DNA from: Verrucomicrobiota bacterium
Lineage (GTDB): Bacteria; Verrucomicrobiota; Verrucomicrobiia; CAIQCK01
NCBI GenBank assembly: GCA_016235595.1
Contig: JACRJX010000032.1
Coordinates: 62,001-126,000 of the forward strand
Direction: 5' to 3'
Length of the DNA: 64,000 nucleotides
Shown here: positions 25,136 to 32,457 of the stretch, piece by piece
Layout: the number at the start of each line of letters is the position of its first letter
Numbering within the stretch: the first letter of the stretch is position 1
Notes under the pieces: generated by a model
Told to the model about the DNA's origin: nothing
What the model saw: the letters and a program-made list of their open reading frames with translations, nothing else
Database searches by the model: none
Program-made: the position numbers and the translations under genes

Positions 25136-25990
25136 ATGAAATTCCTACCGATGAGTGAATTACTGTTGCCGGCGTGGAAGAACGGCTACGCGGTGCCGGC
25201 CTTCTGCGCTTGGAATGCGGAAGTCACCGAGACGATTCTCCAGGTTGCCACGGAATTGGAGGCGCCTGTGATTTTGATGAGCGGCCCCGGCGAGTTCCCG
25301 TTGAATCCGCCGGACACGATGGGGCGCATATCGAGGGTGGTCGCGGAGAAATACAACGTCCCCGCCGCGCTGCATCTCGATCACGGAGACTCGCCGGAGA
25401 TCGTCGCGGCTTGCCTCGAAGCCGGCTACACCTCCGTCATGCTCGATTATTCCACGCGACCGTTTGCCGAAAATGTCGCAGCGCTCAAGGCCGTCGTCGC
25501 CAAGGCGCATCCCAAAGGTGTGACAGTCGAGGGCGAGATTGGTTCCGTTGGCAAGGTGGACAGCTCGACCGTCGAGGGCGGAAAAAGCTCCACGCTCACC
25601 GATCCCGCCGAAGCGGTGCGCTATGCCGAACTGACCGGCGTGGATGCCCTGGCAGTCTCCATCGGCAATGCGCACGGTATCTACACCAAGCTGCCGGTCT
25701 TCGATTTCGCGCGGCTGGAAAAAATCCGCCGCGCGATCGGCGTGCCGCTGGTGCTGCATGGCGGTTCCGGCACGCAGCCGGAATACATCCGCAAAGCGGT
25801 GTCGCTTGGCATGGCGAAGGTCAACGTCGCCAGCGAACTCTGCAAAGCCTTCCGCGACGCCTACGCCGAACAACACGCCGGCGGCCGGACCGGCTGGCTG
25901 CCAACCCTCCTGGGCGCGACCAAGCCGGCGATTGCGAAGGTCGCGGAGCGATGGATCATGCTCACCGGTGCGGCGGGCAAGGCGCGGTGA
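25136..25990 (+). CDS. class II (zinc) ketose-bisphosphate aldolase
   Basis: A 284-residue class II aldolase of the fructose/tagatose-bisphosphate family that cleaves a ketose 1,6-bisphosphate to dihydroxyacetone phosphate and an aldehyde. Zinc ligands and active-site motifs are all seen: HLDHGD, VEGEIGSVG, NAHGIYT and VLHGGSGT. Length matches GatY/KbaY and short FbaA types. The PfkB kinase gene starts 22 bases downstream, so the pair would phosphorylate and then split a ketose phosphate. It may serve tagatose, galacturonate or sulfo-sugar breakdown; the exact sugar is unknown. Confidence 0.92.
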   Translation: MKFLPMSELLLPAWKNGYAVPAFCAWNAEVTETILQVATELEAPVILMSGPGEFPLNPPDTMGRISRVVAEKYNVPAALHLDHGDSPEIVAACLEAGYTSVMLDYSTRPFAENVAALKAVVAKAHPKGVTVEGEIGSVGKVDSSTVEGGKSSTLTDPAEAVRYAELTGVDALAVSIGNAHGIYTKLPVFDFARLEKIRRAIGVPLVLHGGSGTQPEYIRKAVSLGMAKVNVASELCKAFRDAYAEQHAGGRTGWLPTLLGATKPAIAKVAERWIMLTGAAGKAR

Positions 25991-26012
25991 ACGGCAACCG
26001 CTGGAGGACAAG

Positions 26013-26936
26013 ATGGCCAAGGTTCACTGCATCGGCGTGTTGGTGGTGGATGCGCTGAGCGGTCCGCTGCCGCAGTATCCCGTTCCGAAGATCAAGACAC
26101 AGGTCAACACCAAGTCCATCAAGTTTCTGCCCGGCGGCGGCGCGGCCAACACCGGCTCGGCGCTGGCGCAGCTCGGCGTCTCCACGGCGGTTTTCTCGAA
26201 GGTCGGCGGCGACATGAACGGCGCGTTCCTGCTTCAGGAACTCGCCAGGAGCGGCGTCGGCGTGGCAAATATCCGCGTCTCGAAAAAAGAAACCACGCCG
26301 TTCACTTTCGTCGGCGTCCATCCCGACGGTGACCGATCCTTCATCCACACGCCCGGCTGCAATCTGACGTTTTCAGCGAACGACCTGGATCTGAACGCGC
26401 TCTGCGACTGCGAGTTCTTGTTTTATCAGGACATGTTCGTGCTGCCGGCACTCGACCCAGCCGCTCCGAAGTTGCTCGGTGAAGCGCAAAAGCGCGGTGT
26501 CATCACACTGCTCGACGAGTGTTTCGGACTTGGACCCAACCGGACGATCTTCGAAGCCGCGCTGCCACACTGCAATGTGGTGATGCCAAGTTACGACGAC
26601 ATGCTGCACATCTATCCGGGCCTGACGCCCGAGGAGATCGCCCGGACGTTGCGCGAAAAAGGCGCGAGCCGGGTCGTGTTAAAGCTCGGCAAGGACGGCT
26701 GTCTGGTGGCAAACGAAACGGGAATGCTTCGTGTGCCGTCGGTGGCGACGGAAATCGTGGACACCACGGGTGCAGGCGATTGTTTCGACGCTGGCTTCAT
26801 CGCAGGTCTCGCAAACGGCCTGAGCGACGCGGCGGCTGCGAAAGTCGGCGCTGCTACTGCGGCTGCGTGCATCCGCCACGTTGGTGGTGCGGTTGGAATT
26901 CCGAAATACGACGAGTTGCTGAAAACCATCCCGTGA
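26013..26936 (+). CDS. PfkB-family carbohydrate kinase
   Basis: A 307-residue ribokinase-fold sugar kinase. Both PfkB signatures are present: LPGGGAANTGSALAQLG near the N-terminus and DTTGAGDCFDAGFIAGL near the C-terminus, whose Asp is the catalytic base. The ATG at 26013 is preceded by TGGAGGA. The open frame extends upstream through the aldolase gene only as a shadow. With the preceding aldolase it suggests a ketose-phosphate kinase and cleavage step. Substrate could be a ketose 6-phosphate, ribose, 2-keto-3-deoxygluconate or a nucleoside. Confidence 0.9.
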   Translation: MAKVHCIGVLVVDALSGPLPQYPVPKIKTQVNTKSIKFLPGGGAANTGSALAQLGVSTAVFSKVGGDMNGAFLLQELARSGVGVANIRVSKKETTPFTFVGVHPDGDRSFIHTPGCNLTFSANDLDLNALCDCEFLFYQDMFVLPALDPAAPKLLGEAQKRGVITLLDECFGLGPNRTIFEAALPHCNVVMPSYDDMLHIYPGLTPEEIARTLREKGASRVVLKLGKDGCLVANETGMLRVPSVATEIVDTTGAGDCFDAGFIAGLANGLSDAAAAKVGAATAAACIRHVGGAVGIPKYDELLKTIP

Positions 26937-26943
26937 CGCGGCC

Positions 26944-29451
26944 ATGAAAATCAATGTTTCCAAGTCTGTAGTCCTCGGCGTCATTTGCGGCGTGTTGTCG
27001 CTGCCAACCGTTTCGTGCGCGGAGGAGCCGGCCGACTGGATCAAAGACGTGACGAATCTGATGGTCGGGCCGATGAAGACCAACTCGCTGCCGGCGGGCA
27101 CGACGCTGGAGAGCCTGCTCAATGATTTTCAGCCGGAACTGGCGGAGTGGAGCGTCTTCCAGGGAATGAAAAAGAGCGCGCTGAGCGCGCATCGTTTTTT
27201 CCCCCGCGTCATCGCCGGCGGCATCGAGTATCAGGAATACGAATCCAAGGGCAGGGAGTGGGAGCGGCATTTCCACACCGACTGGGCTGTGGACGAGGAG
27301 CACGGCGTGGCGATGGACATCCACGGCAACCCGATCCGGCATCTGGCGTGGGGTGGGGAGGGCAAGGGCGGCACGCGATGGAACGTCTGCCACAATGCGC
27401 CCAAGTGGCACGAGTTGCAGAAGGACAGTGTGGTCGGTCTTGCCAAACGCGCTGGCGTCGCCGTTGTGCGGCAGGACAACATCGGCGTGCCCGTCGGCAT
27501 CACCGCGCCGGGCTGCTATTGCCGCGGGTGCAAAGCCGGCGTGCGCAAGCTACTCGCCTCGCGCTTCACGGCCGACGAGTTGCGCGCGCTGGGTGTCAGC
27601 GACGTGAATAACTTCGACATCGCGCGTTATGTGCTCGATCGCAAGCTGCTGGGCAATGCCCGCATTGCGGCTGCACTCGACGACCCGATCGTCATCGCGT
27701 GGGAGGACTTTCAGTTCGCATCGAACCTCGACGCGTGGCGCGACATCGTGTCCGCAACGAAGGCGGTGCGCGGCATGCCGGTCTGCGGCAACCAAGGCTG
27801 CGCCAACATGAACGCATGGTCGAGCGTGCTCCTGTCGCAGCCCAACGACGTCGTCTTTCTCGAACAATGGACCCAGCGAGCTTATCCGGCTGCGCGGCTG
27901 ACACTCGGCTACAAAGTCCAGTGCGCCTCCGGCCGGCACGCGAAGCCCGTCTGGGTCTGGGGATTCCCGACCCAGCATTCGATGGAACAGGTCGTCGGTT
28001 CGGAGATCTTTGTCGCGGAATGCTTCGCCAACCAGACGACGCCCTACTTTCTCATCAACAATTATTTCTGGTCGAAGGCGACCGGCACGCAAATCGTGAC
28101 GCCAACCCCGAAGGTGTGCGAGGCCATCGCCTCCTCCGCGCAGTTCGCCCGCGCCCATAAGGACCTGCTGACACGCGTGCATCGCAGTTGCGCGGATGTG
28201 GCGTTGGTTTATTCGGTGCCGTCGTTCCTTTACAAGGTTTGCAGCGCGATGCAGTTCGGCTCCGGCAACGGACTTTATCAACGGCAGGCGGGACACTTGG
28301 AAGGCATGAGTCACGCGCTGGAGCGACTGCGCACGCCCTATGACGTCGTGGTGTTCGGCTCGCCGGACTATTGGAGCGACGACGAACTGGCTGCGACGCT
28401 GGGCCGTTACAAAGTGCTGGTGCTGCCGAACGCCGAGTGCATGACCCGGCAACAAGCCGGGGCGGTGCGTCAGTTCGCGCTCAACGGCGGTCGCGTGATC
28501 ATCAGCGGCGATCTCGCGGTTCGCGACGAGCATTACCGCCAGTGCTCCCAGCCGTCGCTCAACGGCGATTTTGACGGCCGGATGATCCGGATCGGCAACG
28601 CGCCGGAAGCGTTGCAGCGGGCGTTGCGGGCAAAGATCAAAGCGGAGGCTGGCGCCCATCAACGGCTCACGTTGAACCAGACCGCGCCGCGCGCCATCAC
28701 GTTCCGCGGCTGGAGCAAAGCCGATCATGTGAGCGGCCCGGCTGACAGCGACTACGCCATCTACCTCGACATCACTTTTCAGGACGGTTCCAGCCTTTGG
28801 GCGCAGACGGCCAACTTCGCGGGCGGCACGCACGACTGGCAACTGGCCCAGGGCGTTGTCGAGGTGGACAAACCGGTGAAGACCGTGGACGCGCTCGCGC
28901 TCTTCCGCCGGCGCACGGGCCAGGTCTGGTTCGACGATGTGTTTGTCGGCGAACAGGGCAAGGACCGGAACCTGTTGGGCGACTGGCAACCGCACCAGAG
29001 CGGATTCCAACGTGACGCGACCGTAACGCGCAGCGGCAAGCCTTCGCTGCGTTGCGTGATCGCGCCGAGCGGACCGTCGGATATTTCGCAGACCGATGAC
29101 TTCAAACAAATCGCAACCGCGTTCGGAAAGGCGATGTCGGGACTGACGCCGGTGCTGGAGACGAGCGCGCCCCCAACCGTGGCCATCAATCCGGTTCTGC
29201 GTGGCAACCGGCTGATCGTCCATCTGCTCAACTACGATTGCGACCTCGACACGGATACGTTGGTGGAAAAGAAAGACGTGAAGGTTCGCGTTCGTCTCCC
29301 CCAGGGCGCCACCGCCGGGTCGTTGACGCTGTGCGAGCCGGGCAAGCCCGATACCGCGTTGCCAGCCAGGACTGACGGCGGTTTTGTCGAGTTTACAGTT
29401 CCCAATCTGCGCGTGTGGGCGATTGCCCACTGCGAGCTGCCGAAGCGGTGA
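26944..29451 (+). CDS. exported GH42-like putative glycosidase
   Basis: An 835-residue protein with a signal peptide (MKINVSKSVVLGVICGVLSLPTVSC...). The first half looks like a TIM barrel of the GH42/beta-galactosidase kind with the Cys-rich segment CYCRGCKAGVRKLL, commonly seen in uncharacterised planctomycete and verrucomicrobial glycosidases. At about residues 460-560 there is a class-I-glutamine-amidotransferase-like trimerisation domain (VLVLPNAECMTRQQAGAVRQ, GGRVIISGDLAV). The C-terminus is beta-sandwich. Catalytic glutamates cannot be placed with confidence. Cys26 could also be a lipid anchor, but the context LPTVSC is only a partial lipobox. Confidence 0.75.
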   Translation: MKINVSKSVVLGVICGVLSLPTVSCAEEPADWIKDVTNLMVGPMKTNSLPAGTTLESLLNDFQPELAEWSVFQGMKKSALSAHRFFPRVIAGGIEYQEYESKGREWERHFHTDWAVDEEHGVAMDIHGNPIRHLAWGGEGKGGTRWNVCHNAPKWHELQKDSVVGLAKRAGVAVVRQDNIGVPVGITAPGCYCRGCKAGVRKLLASRFTADELRALGVSDVNNFDIARYVLDRKLLGNARIAAALDDPIVIAWEDFQFASNLDAWRDIVSATKAVRGMPVCGNQGCANMNAWSSVLLSQPNDVVFLEQWTQRAYPAARLTLGYKVQCASGRHAKPVWVWGFPTQHSMEQVVGSEIFVAECFANQTTPYFLINNYFWSKATGTQIVTPTPKVCEAIASSAQFARAHKDLLTRVHRSCADVALVYSVPSFLYKVCSAMQFGSGNGLYQRQAGHLEGMSHALERLRTPYDVVVFGSPDYWSDDELAATLGRYKVLVLPNAECMTRQQAGAVRQFALNGGRVIISGDLAVRDEHYRQCSQPSLNGDFDGRMIRIGNAPEALQRALRAKIKAEAGAHQRLTLNQTAPRAITFRGWSKADHVSGPADSDYAIYLDITFQDGSSLWAQTANFAGGTHDWQLAQGVVEVDKPVKTVDALALFRRRTGQVWFDDVFVGEQGKDRNLLGDWQPHQSGFQRDATVTRSGKPSLRCVIAPSGPSDISQTDDFKQIATAFGKAMSGLTPVLETSAPPTVAINPVLRGNRLIVHLLNYDCDLDTDTLVEKKDVKVRVRLPQGATAGSLTLCEPGKPDTALPARTDGGFVEFTVPNLRVWAIAHCELPKR

Positions 29452-29495
29452 AATAGCTCGATCCCAATTGCTGAGAATTATCAAGTGACCCAACC

Positions 29496-31058
29496 ATGAA
29501 CATCAACGAGGTTCGCGAGAAGTTGTACGAACTGGCGATGGCCACGCCGGTCATTGACGCCCACACGCACGTCCAGGATGACATCACCGGTTTTACGAAG
29601 AAGCTCGCGGCGGGCAATCTCGCCGGCACACAGGCGTCCGTGAACAAACCGCCTCGCAGTGTCGTCGAGGAGGGCATCCGGCGCGGGCGGCTGGCGCGGC
29701 GCACGATGACCGACGCGACGCACGGGTTGTTCTACTCATGGTTCGCGCAAATCGTCGAGGGCGCGGACAACCATCTCAACGACGCCATCGCGCGGATCGG
29801 GTCCAACACCGAGAAGGAACGCCGCGCCGCCGCAAAAGTACTATTGGAACAGCTCCGCGACAGCCGCTATTCCGAATACGCCGGGTGGCTCCGGTACATG
29901 TTCCGGCTTTATCGCGGCGTGCCGAAAGATTTGGACCCGCTCGATCCCAAGAACCTCGACATCGTCGCCGACGCCATCGCCGCCGAGCGGAACGATCCGC
30001 GGTTCGCCGAAAAAGTCCTCAAGGACCACAACGTCCGCGCCTACGTGACGAGCATTGAGAACCGCGACAAGGTGCCGCTGATGCCGCCGGTCCGGCCGCG
30101 GGACGTGAACCTCGCGTATTGCACACATCCGGAGGCGTGGAACATGTTCGACTTCAACGGGCTGATCTGGCCCGACCGCGCCACCGATTTCGGGCTGTTC
30201 ACGCAGGGCCACAAGTTCGAGGCCGAGAAATACATCCTACACCTCGAAGAGTATTTCGAGCGCGAGCTAGGCAACGTGGCGGCGCTCCAGGAGGCGACGC
30301 GCGAGTTTTTCTGGAAAATCCTGCGCAGCCCGAAGAGCAACCCGAAGAGCCGCGTTCTCTATGTGGACGGTTTTCAGGCGCAGGACTGGCGGTTCAGCCG
30401 GCCGTATTCGAAGGCGGTCGTGGACTGGGCGCTTGCCCATCACCGGGCGCAACTGGACGGCGAGAACCGCCGGCAGGTGATCGCGTGTGTCGCCGAGGCG
30501 ATGCTGGAAGCGCTCAACGACATCGGCAAGGAACGCAAGGACGCCGGCGCGCGGTTCGGCGTCTGCCTCCAGCTCTGTGGCGGCGCGCGGCATTTCATGG
30601 ATTGGGCGCGGGAAATCCAGTCCTTCCCGGAATACATCCCGAATCTGCCGCAGGATGAGTATCCGGTGTGGGCACGCTATCCGCACGTCCACTTTGAATA
30701 CATCTCCGCCCACGAGATGCTCTATAATGACATGGCTAACGCCGCCAAACAGGTCGGCAACGTTTCCGCCGGGCCGTGGTGGCACTATTTCCGCCGGCAC
30801 AAGATCGCGCGGATGGTGCGCGACCAGCTCAGCATGGGGCCGTTGAAGTCCATCGCCTGCGGGTTCACCGACGCCCGATTCGTGGAAATGATCGCTGCGA
30901 AATACGTCTCGGTGCGTCTCGGTGTCGCCGACGCGCTCGCGGAGCTTGTCGCCGACCGGTATTCGCCACTGCACAATGATTTCGACGCGGCGGCGGCTGT
31001 GATGAAGGAATTCTTCTTCACCAACCCCGCCGCTGTGCACGGCATTCCGATTGAATAG
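29496..31058 (+). CDS. uronate-isomerase-like amidohydrolase
   Basis: A 520-residue protein without signal peptide. It has the metal-binding start VIDAHTHVQDD of the amidohydrolase superfamily and overall size and architecture of the glucuronate isomerase (UxaC-like) branch, with later motifs WRFSRPYSK and CGFTDARFVEMIA. It should act in the cytoplasm, converting uronates to ketouronates, or on a related sugar. This is the main link between the exported uronan-directed enzymes and the internal kinase and aldolase. Family placement at superfamily level is firm, the exact reaction is inferred. Confidence 0.72.
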   Translation: MNINEVREKLYELAMATPVIDAHTHVQDDITGFTKKLAAGNLAGTQASVNKPPRSVVEEGIRRGRLARRTMTDATHGLFYSWFAQIVEGADNHLNDAIARIGSNTEKERRAAAKVLLEQLRDSRYSEYAGWLRYMFRLYRGVPKDLDPLDPKNLDIVADAIAAERNDPRFAEKVLKDHNVRAYVTSIENRDKVPLMPPVRPRDVNLAYCTHPEAWNMFDFNGLIWPDRATDFGLFTQGHKFEAEKYILHLEEYFERELGNVAALQEATREFFWKILRSPKSNPKSRVLYVDGFQAQDWRFSRPYSKAVVDWALAHHRAQLDGENRRQVIACVAEAMLEALNDIGKERKDAGARFGVCLQLCGGARHFMDWAREIQSFPEYIPNLPQDEYPVWARYPHVHFEYISAHEMLYNDMANAAKQVGNVSAGPWWHYFRRHKIARMVRDQLSMGPLKSIACGFTDARFVEMIAAKYVSVRLGVADALAELVADRYSPLHNDFDAAAAVMKEFFFTNPAAVHGIPIE

Positions 31059-31088
31059 CGGCGAATGAATGTAAAAAGGAAACCAACG

Positions 31089-32447
31089 ATGAAACTCCCT
31101 GTGATCATTCTGTCCTGCCTCGTGTTGTCCGGCGCCGCGTCCGCTAACGCAGCCGATTCCCCGGTGATTCCCGCCGGCTGGACGACGGCAGCGCCACGCG
31201 ACGAAATCACGCCGCAGTTTGCCTGCGAGCCGGCGGCGGGTCTCGACGAACAGCCCGCGCTGATCATTCGCAGCGACGGTCGCGACGGGCTCGACGGTTG
31301 TTGGACGAAAACCTTCCCGGTCACCGGAGGCAAGCACTGGCGCTTTGAGGCATTCTTTCGCGCCACGAACGTCGCCTTGCCGCGGCGCAGCGTTGCTGTG
31401 CGCTTGATGTGGCAGAATGCCGCGGGCCGGCAAGTGCCGAGCGATGAGCCAACCGTGAGCGGTTATCTCGTCAGCAAGAGCAAACCGATGGCGTCGGCGG
31501 AGTTCCCCACGACGAAGCCGGCTCGCGCCGACGGCTGGACCGAAATCTCCGACACTTACCTCGTGCCCTCGCAGGCGACGCAGGCGAAGGTCGAACTGCA
31601 TTTGCAGTGGGCCGCCAACGCCGAGGTGCGCTGGAGCAAAGTCTCGCTCGCCGAGGTCGCACCTCCAGCGCCGCGCGTCGCGCGGCTCGCGACGATTCAT
31701 TTCGTGCCGCGCGGCGGCAAGACGCGCGAAGACAACTGGCGGTTTTTCACTCCGTTGCTTGCGGAGGCTGCGCGGCAGAAAGCCGATCTTGTGGTGCTCG
31801 GCGAGATCGCGCCCTCGGCGAACCTCCACAAGAAATCCGAGGAAGTGGCCGAGCCGGTGCCAGGGCCGTCCACGGAGTATTTCGGCGCGTTGGCGCGGCA
31901 GCATAATTTCTATATTGTCTTCAGCCTCGACGAGCGCGCCGGCCATCTGATTTACAACGCGGCGGTGCTCATCGGCCCCGACGGCCGGCTTGTGGGCAAG
32001 TATCGCAAGGTCTGCCTGCCGCGTGAGGAGGTCGAGGCGGGCGTCGCGCCGGGCGATGATTATCCGGTGTTCCAGACGCGCTTCGGCAGGGTCGGCATGA
32101 TGATTTGCTACGATGGGTTTTTCCCCGAGCCGGCGCGCGAACTGGCCAAACGCGGCGCGGAGGTGATCGCGTGGCCGGTCTGGGGTTGCAACCCGTTGCT
32201 GGCCCGCGCCCGTGCCTGCGAGAACAACGTCTATCTCGTCAGCAGTACCTACGAGGACGTTTCGCGAAACTGGATGATCTCTGCCGTGTTCGACCGCAGC
32301 GGCGACCCAATTGCGCAAGCGAAGGAGTGGGGCACGGTGGCCGTGGCCGAGGTGGATTTGAACAAGCGGACGATGTGGAACTTCCTCGGCGATTTTGGCG
32401 CGCGCGTGCCGCGTCACCGGCCAATCGCCGACAGCCGGGAGAAGTAA
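31089..32447 (+). CDS. exported carbon-nitrogen hydrolase (nitrilase superfamily) with N-terminal beta-sandwich
   Basis: A 452-residue protein with signal peptide [21 protein letters not shown]. Residues about 25-195 form a carbohydrate-binding-like beta domain; the C-terminal part is a nitrilase-fold domain with the full Glu-Lys-Cys triad: Glu in VVLGEIAPS, Lys in YRKVCLPRE and Cys in MMICYDGFF. The family hydrolyses amides, nitriles and N-acyl bonds. Export is unusual for nitrilases. I chose the ATG at 31089 because AAAAGGA lies just upstream; an ATG at 31065 is in frame. It is ten bases before the sialidase gene, so both are probably co-translated and share a target glycan. Confidence 0.85.
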   Translation: MKLPVIILSCLVLSGAASANAADSPVIPAGWTTAAPRDEITPQFACEPAAGLDEQPALIIRSDGRDGLDGCWTKTFPVTGGKHWRFEAFFRATNVALPRRSVAVRLMWQNAAGRQVPSDEPTVSGYLVSKSKPMASAEFPTTKPARADGWTEISDTYLVPSQATQAKVELHLQWAANAEVRWSKVSLAEVAPPAPRVARLATIHFVPRGGKTREDNWRFFTPLLAEAARQKADLVVLGEIAPSANLHKKSEEVAEPVPGPSTEYFGALARQHNFYIVFSLDERAGHLIYNAAVLIGPDGRLVGKYRKVCLPREEVEAGVAPGDDYPVFQTRFGRVGMMICYDGFFPEPARELAKRGAEVIAWPVWGCNPLLARARACENNVYLVSSTYEDVSRNWMISAVFDRSGDPIAQAKEWGTVAVAEVDLNKRTMWNFLGDFGARVPRHRPIADSREK

Positions 32448-32457
32448 AGGAGAAGGA

